64,000 bases of DNA, taken from Candidatus Thiodiazotropha endoloripes (GTDB lineage: Bacteria; Pseudomonadota; Gammaproteobacteria; Chromatiales; Chromatiaceae). Positions 18,966 to 28,381 of this stretch are shown here, one piece after another (positions within the stretch are counted from its first letter, which is position 1; each line of letters begins with the position of its first letter). The stretch spans positions 1,054,001 to 1,118,000 of the forward strand of contig NZ_LVJW01000006.1 of the NCBI RefSeq assembly GCF_001708965.1, written 5' to 3'. Made by a program: the position numbers and the translations under genes. The notes under the pieces were generated by a model. The model ran no database searches. It saw nothing but the letters and a program-made list of their open reading frames with translations, and was not told the DNA's origin.

Positions 18966-21473
18966 TCACACTCCATTGATCTCCGGCGCCGGTGCGGCTA
19001 CTAAATTCCAGATATCCCGGTTATATTCTGCGATTGTTCTGTCGGTTGAGAAGCGTCCACATCTGGCACTGTTTATGATGCTCATACGTGTCCAACGGGC
19101 TTGATCACAATAGGCCTGAGCTGCCTGATCCTGGGCATCAATATAACTGCGAAAATCCGCCGCCGTCATCCAGTGATCATAGGGACTGCGAATCGACTCC
19201 ACGATCTCATCGAAAATCCCCGGCTCAAACTGGTTGAAGTAACCACTCTCCAGCAACTTCATCACCCGCTTGAAATCAGCATCGTTTTCAATGATTTCAT
19301 TAGGTGCATAGTGGCTGCGACGGCTCTCAACCTCTTCACTCGTCAGCCCAAACAGGAAGAAATTCTCTTCTCCCACCTCTTCCAGAATTTCAATATTCGC
19401 GCCATCGAGAGTACCTATGGTGACAGCACCGTTCATCATGAACTTCATATTGCCAGTCCCTGACGCCTCTTTACCTGCTGTTGAGATCTGTTCTGACAAG
19501 TCGGTTCCCGGCGCAATGACCTCCATTGCCGTTACCCGGTAATTGGGCAGGAAAGCCACCTTCAACAACCCGCCAACCTTCTCATCCCGATTGATCACAC
19601 GGGCCACACTGTTGATCAACTTGATGATCAGCTTCGCCATCTGGTATCCGGGAGCAGCCTTGCCTCCAATCAAGACACAGCGGGGCGTCCAGTTTTCCGT
19701 ATCCCCGGCCCGGATGCGGCAATAGAGATGAATGACATGCAGAATGTTAAGTAACTGACGCTTGTATTCATGGATTCGTTTGACCTGCACATCGAACATG
19801 GCCTCAGGATCAAAATCAACATCACAATCACTCTTCACCAGCTCAGCCAGTCGTTGCTTATTCTCAAGTTTGACCTGGCGCCACTTCTTTTGAAAACTTC
19901 GATTATCAGCCTGGGATTGCAACTGCTCCAGTTTTTGAAGATCTGAAATCCAGCCATTGCCCACCTGCTCATCAATCAGCTGACGCAAGCCAACATTCGA
20001 GGCAGCGAGCCAGCGCCGCGGTGTCACGCCGTTGGTCTTGTTATTGAAACGCTCCGGCCAGAGCTCAAAAAAGTCATGGAAAAGCCCCTGTTTCAGAAGC
20101 TCTGTGTGCAGAGCGGCCACGCCATTGATCGAAAAGCTTCCGACTATCGCCAGATAGGCCATTCTGACCATTGGCTCTGGGCCCTCTTCGATGATCGACA
20201 TACGCCGCAGGCGATCGGTGTCACCAGGCCAATGCAGCGCCACCTCACCGAGAAATCGGGCATTGATCTCATAGATGATCTCCAACAGCCGGGGCAACAA
20301 ACACTCAAACAACTTCACCGACCAGCGTTCAAGCGCTTCCGGCAGCAGCGTGTGGTTGGTGTACGCCATGGTTTTCGAGGTGATCGCCCAGGCACGGTCC
20401 CAGGAGAGACCCTGCTCATCCATCAACTGTCTCATCAACTCAGCGACAGAGACGCTGGGGTGGGTATCGTTCAGCTGAAAACAGTTTTTCTCTGCGAAAT
20501 CACTGAAATCGGAATGGTGCTCATTCCACTCCCGGATCACATCCTTGATACTGGCGGAAGCTAAAAAGTACTGCTGCCTCAGACGCAGCTCTTTACCGTT
20601 TTCACTGGCATCATTCGGATAGAGCACCATGGTGATATGCTCTGCATCGTTTTTCGTTTCCACCGATTCGGTGTAACTGCCCGCATTGAATTCGTCCAGA
20701 TTGAACTCATCGGTTGCCGCCGCCTTCCAAAGACGCAGCGTGTTTACCGTACCGTTACGATAACCAGGCACCGGCAGATCGTAGGGCACTGCCAGCACAT
20801 CCTGGGTATCCACCCAACGGACTCTGCCGTTGATGTGCTCGGTGCGCCCACAGAATTTGATCTGCTGAGTATATTCAGGCCGCTCCAGCTCCCAGGGATT
20901 ACCATCCCTCAGCCAATGGTCCGGATCCTCGATCTGCTGGCCATTGGCAATATGTTGGCGAAACATGCCGTATTCATAGCGCAGTCCATATCCTCGAACC
21001 GGTAACTGCAGGGTTGCACAGCTGTCGAGAAAGCAGGCAGCCAGACGTCCCAGCCCCCCATTACCCAAACCCGCATCCGGTTCACTCTCTCTGATGTGGT
21101 CCAGATTGATACCAAGCTCAATGAAGGCCTGGTCGACCTCTTTGCTGATATCCAGATTCAGAATGGCATTACTCAGCGTGCGCCCCATGAGAAACTCGAG
21201 CGAGAGGTAGAAGGTACGCTTACAATCGGACTCCTCGTAGTGTGAACGGGTCAGTTTCCATCTCTCTATCAGCCGGTCCCGTACTGTCAAAGCGAGCGCC
21301 TTATAGGGGTAGTGGCTCGATGTACAGTGGTCATCTCTGCCCAGGGTGTGGGCAAAATAACGACGGAAATCAAACGAGATCGCCTCGGAGTCCATACCCA
21401 ACGGAGGCAGAGGAGCCAGGGGATTACAGATATGTTCTACTTTTTTTCTGGAGCCGGCTTGATCTTTCGACAT
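18966..21473 (-). CDS. glgP: Glycogen/starch phosphorylase
   Basis: A cytoplasmic enzyme (about 835 residues) that releases glucose-1-phosphate from glycogen or maltodextrin using phosphate and PLP. Visible are FYLSLEFLMGRTLSNA, DAGLGNGGLGRLAACFLDS, GLRYEYGMF, QLNDTHPSVSVAELMR, TNGVTPRRWL, DVQVKRIHEYKRQLLN and EASGTGNMKFMMNGAVTIG, which contains the PLP-binding Lys, then TLDGANIEI. The ATG at 21473 (MSKDQAGSR) gives the usual family length. An in-frame extension to 21629 would add 52 residues unlike the family. A YcgL gene follows. Confidence 0.97.
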   Translation of the reverse strand: MSKDQAGSRKKVEHICNPLAPLPPLGMDSEAISFDFRRYFAHTLGRDDHCTSSHYPYKALALTVRDRLIERWKLTRSHYEESDCKRTFYLSLEFLMGRTLSNAILNLDISKEVDQAFIELGINLDHIRESEPDAGLGNGGLGRLAACFLDSCATLQLPVRGYGLRYEYGMFRQHIANGQQIEDPDHWLRDGNPWELERPEYTQQIKFCGRTEHINGRVRWVDTQDVLAVPYDLPVPGYRNGTVNTLRLWKAAATDEFNLDEFNAGSYTESVETKNDAEHITMVLYPNDASENGKELRLRQQYFLASASIKDVIREWNEHHSDFSDFAEKNCFQLNDTHPSVSVAELMRQLMDEQGLSWDRAWAITSKTMAYTNHTLLPEALERWSVKLFECLLPRLLEIIYEINARFLGEVALHWPGDTDRLRRMSIIEEGPEPMVRMAYLAIVGSFSINGVAALHTELLKQGLFHDFFELWPERFNNKTNGVTPRRWLAASNVGLRQLIDEQVGNGWISDLQKLEQLQSQADNRSFQKKWRQVKLENKQRLAELVKSDCDVDFDPEAMFDVQVKRIHEYKRQLLNILHVIHLYCRIRAGDTENWTPRCVLIGGKAAPGYQMAKLIIKLINSVARVINRDEKVGGLLKVAFLPNYRVTAMEVIAPGTDLSEQISTAGKEASGTGNMKFMMNGAVTIGTLDGANIEILEEVGEENFFLFGLTSEEVESRRSHYAPNEIIENDADFKRVMKLLESGYFNQFEPGIFDEIVESIRSPYDHWMTAADFRSYIDAQDQAAQAYCDQARWTRMSIINSARCGRFSTDRTIAEYNRDIWNLVAAPAPEINGV

Positions 21474-22243
21474 GGTCTCTGTCCTGTTCTTACTCTCAGG
21501 TTGAGTATTTGTTACTGGTGTGGCAGTTTTGGCAAAAAACAGACACCGCTCCCAGCCACACAACTGAAACGGGATCGGTATCTTTATTTTAAAGTGAAAC
21601 CTTAACGGGTTCCGGACAATTTTAAACAATCAATCTTACCAGTTACACTGGACAGACCGAAAAGCCCCCCGCCGATGAACCCCTTGAGCTTCTCAGTAAA
21701 CCCGCAAAGCGGCAATTTCGCAATTTATTTTGCCTGAACCCCAGCGCGAACAGAGGAGAGCCCGGAACCCTGTAAAGGTTGACAAGGGCATGGAGACAAG
21801 CGCTCCGAAGCCCTTCATCAGTCACAGCAATGGCCAGAAGACTCCTCCGCCGAGAACACTTAACTCATTGATAATTGCAGTCATATCGCTGTATGACAAA
21901 TTCGTTTCAAGGTCCGGGAAAAGCCCAGCTTCAAGGCAGAACTTTGTACAGTCCAACTGCATACTCTGACAATAACCTGTTGCTATTGGCAAGCCATCAA
22001 TGACCATGTTGACAGAGTGGTTGGATCGGCATCGATTCACACTACCCTGGATAAAAGGATTAAAGCTATCTATCTTTTTAAGTGCAGCTCGACCGACATA
22101 TGCGGAACTGCACTGAAGTGAACAAGGAATCCGTGCCCTAGAAAGAGGTTCCAACAATATAAAACAATCAGGCATCAGCTAACCCGACAGCCACCCAGGC
22201 AATTCCCAAGGTATGCCCTGGTGCTTATTACGGAGGAGAGAAG
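21474..22243. other. Long intergenic gap upstream of glgP
   Basis: About 770 bases between divergent glgP and the DUF2189 gene. ORFs in it (for example 21822-22175 minus) have no recognisable features or good ribosome sites. I see no RNA gene or repeat I can support. Confidence 0.45.
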
Positions 22244-23029
22244 ATGGAGAGTACAGCGTATACTGGCAGCACTCGCTGGGATGAACTGGTGGTTAACCGT
22301 ATCGCAATCAATGAACCCCTGCAATGGTTATCCAAAGGTTGGCAGGACATGCGGGATGCGGGCAGATACAGCCTCGCCTATGGCGCCGCCATCGTCTTGA
22401 TCAGCGCCCTGATCACCTACCTTCTATATGTGACTGAGAGTCAGTTTCTACTGCCTTTTCTGGTGGCCGGCTTTTTTCTCATTGCACCATTCCTGGGCAT
22501 AGGCCTCTATCAGATGAGCGCCCACCTGGAGCGGGGAGAGTCACTGAAAACCTGTAATGCAGTAGAAGCCTGGAAAAGAAACCATACCCATATCAGTATG
22601 ATCACCGGTGGATTTTTGATCATCATGCAGCTCTGGATAGCATCCAATTATGTGCTTTTCTCACTGCTCTATGAGGGCATCTCTCCACCACTGGACAACT
22701 TTTTTGAAAATGTTTTCCTCTCGGAAAAAGGCCGGATCTTCACCATTGCCAGTATCATGGTGGGCTTTTTCTTTGCCTGGTGGGCCTACATGATCAGTGT
22801 GATTACCGTACCCATACTGATTGACCGCAAGATCGATGGCTTTACCGCCATCCGTCTGAGCGTCAAATCGGTACTGAAGAACATGCCGGCCATGATGCTG
22901 TGGGCATTTATGATTGTATTGATCGTTGGAATCGGGCTGGTCACCTACTACATCGGTTTATTGATCGCCCTGCCGCTGATCGGACATGCCAGCTGGCATG
23001 CCTATCGGGCTTTGGTACCGCCTTCCTGA
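22244..23029 (+). CDS. DUF2189 integral membrane protein
   Basis: A 261-residue inner-membrane protein with about six hydrophobic helices, family DUF2189, function unknown. Typical are the N-terminal INEPLQWLSKGWQDMR, the helix pair LPFLVAGFFLIAPFLGIGLYQMS, and the C-terminal LIALPLIGHASWHAYRALV. GGAGGAG precedes the ATG. It stands alone and is convergent with the phenol operon, sharing a terminator with it. Confidence 0.88.
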   Translation: MESTAYTGSTRWDELVVNRIAINEPLQWLSKGWQDMRDAGRYSLAYGAAIVLISALITYLLYVTESQFLLPFLVAGFFLIAPFLGIGLYQMSAHLERGESLKTCNAVEAWKRNHTHISMITGGFLIIMQLWIASNYVLFSLLYEGISPPLDNFFENVFLSEKGRIFTIASIMVGFFFAWWAYMISVITVPILIDRKIDGFTAIRLSVKSVLKNMPAMMLWAFMIVLIVGIGLVTYYIGLLIALPLIGHASWHAYRALVPPS

Positions 23030-23058
23030 TAAAACACTGAATGGCGCAAAGACAAATC

Positions 23059-23080
23059 GGCAGGGTGTAGACACCCTGCC
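23059..23080. terminator. Strong bidirectional terminator
   Basis: Perfect 10-bp stem GGCAGGGTGT / ACACCCTGCC with a two-base loop. TTGTTGTCTT follows on the plus strand and GATTTGTCTTTG on the minus strand. It lies between the DUF2189 gene and the end of dmpB and probably ends both transcripts. Confidence 0.8.
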
Positions 23081-23109
23081 TTGTTGTCTTATGCCAGATC
23101 AGTGGCCGC

Positions 23110-24030
23110 TTACGTGACCACTGTGAGGAATCGCTCATTCAGTTTCTGATCATGGTAGAAGATCGCACCGCCCAGTTCATCGGCGGTCCAGGTGATCGGC
23201 TCATGATCCGGGTACCAGTCGTAGGAGCCGTGAAAGACTTCGTTACGGTTTCCGGAGGGATCGAAAAAGTAGATGGTACGACCCCGGGTAATCCCATGAC
23301 GGGTTGGACCGATATCGATGGAGATTTTGTGCTTACCGATGATATCGGCGGCACGCAATACCTCCTCCCAGGAGCCGAGCAGAAATGAGGCGTGATGCAA
23401 CTTGCCCTTCTCCTCATGCCGGATGATAGCCAGATCGTGTGCCTTCATGCCACAGGTAAGAAATGAGGCAAGTTGCAGATCACCATCCACGACCTTTTCT
23501 GTCTCATCAAAACCCAAGACCTCTTTGAACAGTTTGACACTACCGTCCAGATCATCGCCATACAGCAGACAGTGGTCGAACCGCTGCACCTGCATGCCTT
23601 TCAGATTATCCGGCCAGGGTTCCGGATTGACCCGTCCCATATCGGTACCTTTCACATCCTTGTCCGCATAGAGCTCGAACATGTGACCGGTGGGTGAATC
23701 GAAACGGACCCGTTCACCACAGTGATTAAGTTCACCCGCGGGAATGCGCTCCACATTGCATCCGAAATCCTTCAGTTTCTGTTCAAGCTCATTCATGGTT
23801 TCGCTGCTGTCGACTTTGAAACCCATAAAATCCATGCCGGTGGAGTCCGCTTCCCGCAACACTACCGAAAACCAATCCTGCTCATCCCAGCCCTTCAGGT
23901 AGACCCGCCCCTGGTCATCCCGGTCGGTCTCGAGCAAGCCGAGCCGCTCTTTGTAGTGGACCAGGGATTCGTCCAGATCGAGCACACGCAGGGATACATG
24001 TCCCGGGCGCAAAACACCTTTAATAGCCAT
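23110..24030 (-). CDS. dmpB: Catechol 2,3-dioxygenase
   Basis: A 306-residue extradiol ring-cleavage enzyme of the XylE/DmpB type, converting catechol plus oxygen to 2-hydroxymuconic semialdehyde. Two vicinal-oxygen-chelate domains are visible. The Fe(II) ligands are His153 (RFDHCLLYG), a His at about 213 ([10 protein letters not shown]) and a Glu at about 264 (NRNEVFHG). The catalytic His region is [21 protein letters not shown] precedes the ATG. It is the last gene of the dmpKLMNOB operon. The reactivating ferredoxin DmpQ is encoded in the other cluster at 50533-50856. Confidence 0.96.
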   Translation of the reverse strand: MAIKGVLRPGHVSLRVLDLDESLVHYKERLGLLETDRDDQGRVYLKGWDEQDWFSVVLREADSTGMDFMGFKVDSSETMNELEQKLKDFGCNVERIPAGELNHCGERVRFDSPTGHMFELYADKDVKGTDMGRVNPEPWPDNLKGMQVQRFDHCLLYGDDLDGSVKLFKEVLGFDETEKVVDGDLQLASFLTCGMKAHDLAIIRHEEKGKLHHASFLLGSWEEVLRAADIIGKHKISIDIGPTRHGITRGRTIYFFDPSGNRNEVFHGSYDWYPDHEPITWTADELGGAIFYHDQKLNERFLTVVT

Positions 24031-24116
24031 CAGTGAAACCTCCTATAGTCGCCGCATCTTGCTGCGGCCGGTATAAAAACATTCAATCCAACCGGTCTGC
24101 TGTTGCCGGTTTTTCG

Positions 24117-24485
24117 TTATGAACAAGAACCCCGATAACCGTTAAGCCCAGGGGTATGGAAACAGATCAGCGACTTGTGTCCGACCCCGTTCTCCGCCAG
24201 GCTTTTACTCATATCGGGTGTTGACGGTTTGCCGTCGATCTTCCACTCCACCTGCTCCCAGTTGACCGACTGATAGTCTGGGTGCATGCCGTAATAGGTG
24301 GGTATCAGCTCTTCAATCAGCGCACCGAAAGGCATCTCCGGGGGCAATGGAAAAGCGATCGCCGAACAGAAGCTCAGATGCTCCTCCCAGTGCAGGTAGA
24401 CCACCTGGTTGCCGTGAAAATTTTCATGTCTGTCGCGGATATCAACCGCTTCTTCGTAACCGGGTTTAAGCGCTACAACAGCCAT
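24117..24485 (-). CDS. dmpO: Phenol hydroxylase P4 subunit
   Basis: A 122-residue small (gamma) subunit of the multicomponent phenol hydroxylase oxygenase (alpha-beta-gamma)2. The opening AVVALKPGYEEAVDIRDRHENFHGNQ and the later LIEELIPTYYGMHPDYQ are typical of DmpO/PhlO. GAGGAGG lies before the ATG. It follows dmpN by 71 bases and precedes dmpB. Confidence 0.93.
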   Translation of the reverse strand: MAVVALKPGYEEAVDIRDRHENFHGNQVVYLHWEEHLSFCSAIAFPLPPEMPFGALIEELIPTYYGMHPDYQSVNWEQVEWKIDGKPSTPDMSKSLAENGVGHKSLICFHTPGLNGYRGSCS

Positions 24486-24556
24486 CTAAACCTCCTCTCT
24501 CTTGATCTCGTTGGTACCACCCGCCATCACGAACCGATGGTGGGTGAATTAAGGCC

Positions 24557-26080
24557 TTAACCGGCCACTTTCTTACGTGCAGCCTGCCAGGCATCCCACT
24601 GCTGTTGATCCGGCGAGCCGCTGTAGTCCAGGTTGTCGGTACCGTTATCCATGTGATACCACTTCAATACATCGCCCAGATCCGCTCCGCCGCAATTGCC
24701 TTGGAAAATCTGGTGCACAGGCAGCCAGGCCTGGGCAAACTTCTCCGGCTCGTTCTCGAAGATGTCCTTACAACCATCGGAACAGAAGTGGTAGCGTTCG
24801 CCCTTGTATTCGGTACTGCGGAATCCGATCTTGGTGGGATCACCGGGCTCGGTGTAACCCATGGGGATCTGGCAGGTCTGGCAGAGCTGCGGCAGGGCGT
24901 TGTTGTAGAAACGTTCACCCTTGGCCTCCATCTCCCGCCACATCTCGAAGCGAGGACGGTAGTATTTGTCGAAGGTGTTGGGATATTTCTCCGACAACCA
25001 GGCCATCTCTTCATCGGTCGGCAACCAGGTATGGAAACCCGCCGCCTGGGTATATTGATAAAAGATCGCCCAGTTCTGATGGGAGATGTGTTCCGCCTCT
25101 TCGGTGGCGATATCCGCATACTTGGGAACCCGCAGACCGTAGCGGGATAGATCTTCAAACAGCGCACCCCCCGCTTCGGTGAAGTAGATCTCCCAGGCCT
25201 CCTTCCAGGACATGATCCGTTTCGGCAGCATGTAGTCCATCATCATCGCCACCAGTCCCAGCATCTTGTGGCCGCGCCAGAACCATTTGTCCACCCACTT
25301 CTGCACGATCGGCAGATTGTCCGGGTGCTGTTCCAGCATGAACTTGATCACCTCGATGCCCAGGGTCATGTGACGCGCCTCATCGGACTGAGCCGAGAAG
25401 CCGAAGGTCACCGTGGCCAGGTCGCCGTTATAGGCGGCGCCGGACATGAAGGGCACAAACAGCAGGTTGGTCAGCACATATTCGAATGCGAAAGAGATCG
25501 CTGTGAAGAACTCGAAGGGACCAGCGGTACAGGCATCGTCGAAGAAGGACTTCGGCACCGACAGATACCAGACCCGATCGTGCATGTGGGGGAATTCAGC
25601 AAAACCATCGAAGTACTTGTTGTAGTGGCTGATGGTGTGAATTTGGGTCTGCGCATGACGCAGCTCATCCAGGGACTGCATCTGTGCCGCCACCCGGGGA
25701 CCGGCGCCGCGGATATGCCGACCCAGATGGGCAAAATGGCGATGCGCCTGATACTCCAGCGGTGTCACACCGGTGAGAAACAGCTTGATCGCATTCACAT
25801 AGCGGGCGTCGGAGATGCCGAGCTGGCCATTGTTCTGGGCGAAGGAGTCGAGTACCGCATAGAGTTTGCGCTCCTTCTCGCCCTGGTATTTCCAGTAGGC
25901 ATCCATGGTCAGGCGGAATGGGTCTTCCCATTTCGACCAATCGGTGATCTTGATCCCTTCGAAGGTATCGTAGGGAAATACATCATCCATCTTCTGGTAA
26001 CTGGTCTCCCAGTCCAGGCCTCGGGTCATCAGCGCATAGCGCTGTTTCAGGTTCATTTTTTTCTTGCGTGGGGGTGTCAT
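24557..26080 (-). CDS. dmpN: Phenol hydroxylase P3 oxygenase large subunit
   Basis: A 507-residue di-iron alpha subunit of phenol 2-monooxygenase, which hydroxylates phenol to catechol. The carboxylate-bridged di-iron ligands lie in four-helix segments with paired ExxH motifs: LDELRHAQ in the first half and SDEARHM in the second, together with Glu residues in the EYQAHRHF and EFFTAISFAFEY helices. The C-terminal region has the YHS-like CQTC...FCSDGCKDIFENEPEKF segment seen in these subunits. GGAGGAG precedes the ATG. The gene is separated from dmpM by an unusual insertion (26099-26352). Confidence 0.96.
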   Translation of the reverse strand: MTPPRKKKMNLKQRYALMTRGLDWETSYQKMDDVFPYDTFEGIKITDWSKWEDPFRLTMDAYWKYQGEKERKLYAVLDSFAQNNGQLGISDARYVNAIKLFLTGVTPLEYQAHRHFAHLGRHIRGAGPRVAAQMQSLDELRHAQTQIHTISHYNKYFDGFAEFPHMHDRVWYLSVPKSFFDDACTAGPFEFFTAISFAFEYVLTNLLFVPFMSGAAYNGDLATVTFGFSAQSDEARHMTLGIEVIKFMLEQHPDNLPIVQKWVDKWFWRGHKMLGLVAMMMDYMLPKRIMSWKEAWEIYFTEAGGALFEDLSRYGLRVPKYADIATEEAEHISHQNWAIFYQYTQAAGFHTWLPTDEEMAWLSEKYPNTFDKYYRPRFEMWREMEAKGERFYNNALPQLCQTCQIPMGYTEPGDPTKIGFRSTEYKGERYHFCSDGCKDIFENEPEKFAQAWLPVHQIFQGNCGGADLGDVLKWYHMDNGTDNLDYSGSPDQQQWDAWQAARKKVAG

Positions 26081-26098
26081 TGGATAGCTCCTCCGGTG

Positions 26099-26352
26099 TT
26101 AACCCGAATGTTTTTATCCGGGAACGCGATGATCGTGCCGTTCTCGGCGTTCAGTTGTGGATTTGCGATTGAATCAATAGCCTGAGCTATTGATGATTGA
26201 GCAAATACCGCAGCTGCACGTCGAGAACGGTGCGAGAGCGCGTTCAGCAATTGCCGGTAACACATAGTGGTTTACTGATATCTGAAAAAATCATTTTCAA
26301 AAACCATGAGTTAATTTGAATTAGAAGCGGCCGGGTGAAACATTCGGGTTAA
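26099..26352. mobile_element. MITE-like foldback element between dmpM and dmpN
   Basis: A 254-base non-coding element inside an otherwise tight operon. The ends are inverted copies: TTAACCCGAATGTTT (26099-26113) and AAACATTCGGGTTAA (26338-26352), extended imperfectly to CCGG. TTAA at both ends may be a target duplication. Internally there is a hairpin TCAATAGC-CTGA-GCTATTGA near 26174-26193, flanked by longer imperfect complementary arms (GTGCCGTTCTCG with CGAGAACGGTGC). It encodes nothing. The right end overlaps the dmpM stop codon. It may alter read-through into dmpN, dmpO and dmpB. No second full copy was noticed in the window. Confidence 0.7.
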
Positions 26353-26621
26353 GCGCCCCAGGAGAGGACCAGCTCTTCATCGTCCTCATCCAGGCTGCCG
26401 CCCATGGATACGATGGTGAGATGGATCTCCTGTGGATCCCAGTCGCGACCGATGCGTTCGGATACGGACTCAGCCTTGACCACCAGGCGCTCCGGACAGT
26501 CGATCTTGACTGCACCGGGCATGTAGTTGGCGTTGGCGCTGGGGTTATCTTCCAGAATCGACTCGATCACGGGACGAGCTTCATCATTGTTTTGCAGGGT
26601 TATGGATACGATGCCAGCCAT
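26349..26621 (-). CDS. dmpM: Phenol hydroxylase P2 regulatory (effector) protein
   Basis: A 90-residue cofactor-free effector protein (DmpM/MmoB family) that docks on the oxygenase and tunes turnover. Typical sequence: VSITLQNNDEARPVIESILED, then the VKIDCPERLVVK and GRDWDPQEIHLTIVSMGG segments. GGAGA precedes the ATG. The TAA stop lies within the terminal repeat of the inserted element, so the last residue or two may differ from the ancestral end. Confidence 0.94.
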   Translation of the reverse strand: MAGIVSITLQNNDEARPVIESILEDNPSANANYMPGAVKIDCPERLVVKAESVSERIGRDWDPQEIHLTIVSMGGSLDEDDEELVLSWGA

Positions 26622-26633
26622 CTCGGTCTCCTG

Positions 26634-27632
26634 TTAAACGCTCAAGCCGAGTTTGCCGGCCCGCTTATCAAGTTGTTCTTTCACATCGGCGAGGGCGCTA
26701 TCGGCACCGTCACCCAGCACCATAGCAGCCAGGGGCTGTAAGGCCTTATGGGCCTCATCCCGCCACTGGCCATACCATTTGGAGAGCAACGCCTGGTTCT
26801 CATCCGACTCTTTGGCTGCAACTTTAATCACCGCGTCGACCCAACGGTTGTGCTCCGCACTCCAGTCGACCATGAACTCGCAGAGTATCGAGATCGCCGC
26901 CGCACCATGCTTCTGGCCCTGGTTATCGAAGTGGTTGTAGACCAGGGGATAGACCAGCCCATCCATCACCAGGAACTGGGCCACCAGCGCCTCGAACCAA
27001 TCCTTCAACACCAGGCTGTCCTCAACACTCTTACGTACGCCCTGCCAGGCCGGACCATCCATCCACTGGGCTTTCGCATCGTTGAGCAGATCGCCTGTGC
27101 CATTGCCCAGAGAGATACCGATACGGGAGAGGATCTGCGCGATACCCAGACGATCACCGGCGGTGAAGATCGCCGCCGAGGTGATGGCGGTGCCATAACC
27201 TGCATCGCTGATCGAACAGGCATTCATATTGGCACCCCACTCATAGTGGCGCAGCGGGATCAGATAGTTGACGATCATCTCCCGCCATTCAGGATCGATG
27301 TTGGCCAACATCTCCCGCTTCTCTTCAAAGGCGAAGTTGCGATCGGTGGTCTGATGCATGTTGGCCCGGGCGATGGTGTAGGTACCGTAGTAGTACTGAC
27401 GGGGATCCTTGAACTTGTACCAGTCGGACATCTTGATTTGGGTACGGCCCTCATCGAAGTGCCAGTGCTCCGGCCCCCACAGGGGACGATAGTGAAAATG
27501 GGTGGTGGCTTGCAGATCGTAAACCCCCTCTTCATAACGGGAGGCCGGGGCGTCTGAACCAAGACGCCTTGCCACATGGGCGAAGGTGTGGCGCTTGGGC
27601 TCCACGTTCATGGTTTTGATATCGATACTCAT
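26634..27632 (-). CDS. dmpL: Phenol hydroxylase P1 oxygenase beta subunit
   Basis: A 332-residue beta subunit of the phenol hydroxylase oxygenase. It keeps the ferritin-like fold but lacks metal ligands. It opens with MSIDIKTMNVEPKRHTFAHVARRLG, and RPLWGPEHWHFDEGRTQIKMSDWYKFKDPRQYYYG is diagnostic (quoted in part; residues about 50-85). AGGAGG lies about 12 bases upstream. It is 36 bases after dmpK and 12 bases before dmpM. Confidence 0.94.
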   Translation of the reverse strand: MSIDIKTMNVEPKRHTFAHVARRLGSDAPASRYEEGVYDLQATTHFHYRPLWGPEHWHFDEGRTQIKMSDWYKFKDPRQYYYGTYTIARANMHQTTDRNFAFEEKREMLANIDPEWREMIVNYLIPLRHYEWGANMNACSISDAGYGTAITSAAIFTAGDRLGIAQILSRIGISLGNGTGDLLNDAKAQWMDGPAWQGVRKSVEDSLVLKDWFEALVAQFLVMDGLVYPLVYNHFDNQGQKHGAAAISILCEFMVDWSAEHNRWVDAVIKVAAKESDENQALLSKWYGQWRDEAHKALQPLAAMVLGDGADSALADVKEQLDKRAGKLGLSV

Positions 27633-27668
27633 GGTTGCTCTAATCCTCCTGGGATAGCGGACCTTCCA

Positions 27669-27920
27669 CTAAAGGCTTGGCGACTCCCGGTAGAGACCGG
27701 GGCGTTTGGTCTGACCCTCCGCAGTACCGATCTCATCGGCACTGCGGACCAGCCTGGCCTGGTGCTTGTCGCAGAAGATCTTGAAAGCTTCGTGGGGGAG
27801 GATCAGCTCAACCGTCAGGTCCTCATCATCGATTGAGAACTCGAACTCGACGAACTTGCCGAGCCGTTCACCGGTGACTCTGATGTAGGCCTGGCCAATT
27901 TTCGGGACATATTCCCGCAT
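27669..27920 (-). CDS. dmpK: Phenol hydroxylase P0 assembly protein
   Basis: An 83-residue accessory protein of the DmpK/PhlK family, which helps assemble the active oxygenase. GKFVEFEFSIDDEDLTVEL and ALPHEAFKIFCD-like text (LPHEAFKIFCDKHQARLV) are typical. The ATG at 27920 has AGGAGG five bases upstream. A longer form from TTG 27941 is less likely. It is the first gene of the operon, about 60 bases below the predicted sigma-54 start. Confidence 0.92.
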   Translation of the reverse strand: MREYVPKIGQAYIRVTGERLGKFVEFEFSIDDEDLTVELILPHEAFKIFCDKHQARLVRSADEIGTAEGQTKRPGLYRESPSL

Positions 27921-27988
27921 GACATCCTCCTGTTCTCTCAAATGGAGACCTCTAAAACGGTCTCTCTCAATTTCTGGTCACAAGGGGA

Positions 27989-28006
27989 TTGCAGAAGCTA
28001 TGCCAA
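27989..28006 (-). promoter_or_regulatory. Sigma-54 (-24/-12) promoter of dmpK operon
   Basis: On the minus strand the sequence TTGGCATAGCTTCTGCAA has the GG and GC doublets exactly 10 bases apart, and agrees well with TGGCAC-N5-TTGCA. Transcription should start near 27979, leaving a leader of about 60 bases to dmpK. Such promoters need a DmpR/XylR-class activator, and one is encoded divergently 375 bases away. Confidence 0.85.
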
Positions 28007-28071
28007 AGTTGGTAAGTGATTGATTTTTATACCATTCACTCTCTTACGCTCGATTCAGAGCAGGAAAAAAA

Positions 28072-28183
28072 TTGATGATACAGTCAAAATCATTTGATCA
28101 TTTGACGAATTTCATCAAATCATACAACGCCAGGCAGTAAAACATGCTGCAGGCGCACAATCGGAGCGCCTTGACCCTGTCAA
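28072..28183. promoter_or_regulatory. Candidate DmpR/XylR upstream activating sites
   Basis: Three TTGA...TCAA-type palindromes lie 80-190 bases upstream of the -12 element. 28072-28087 reads TTGATGATACAGTCAA. 28094-28118 holds TTGATCATTTGACGAA (13 of 16 matches to the XylR consensus TTGATCAATTGATCAA) overlapping TTGACGAATTTCATCAA. 28171-28183 is TTGACCCTGTCAA. The position and pattern fit enhancer sites for the adjacent activator. The exact bound sites are inferred. Confidence 0.65.
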
Positions 28184-28381
28184 ATATGCTCAACCTGCCA
28201 CAAACAGCCTGAAAATTTATTATTTGATTAAAATCCCAGTAGACACTATAAAAATAGGAGCGTCTGGGGGAAGCCATCGAGTTTCCAACAAACACAAATA
28301 GAAGCCATACGCTCGCAGGGATGATTTTTTAGTTACCAACTGCAACTCCCCGGAGATCAGGACAGGCGGGGCGGAGGATAG

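Noticed and set aside
21822-22175. Minus ORF of 117 codons upstream of glgP
   Set aside because: No ribosome site or recognisable domain; likely chance.
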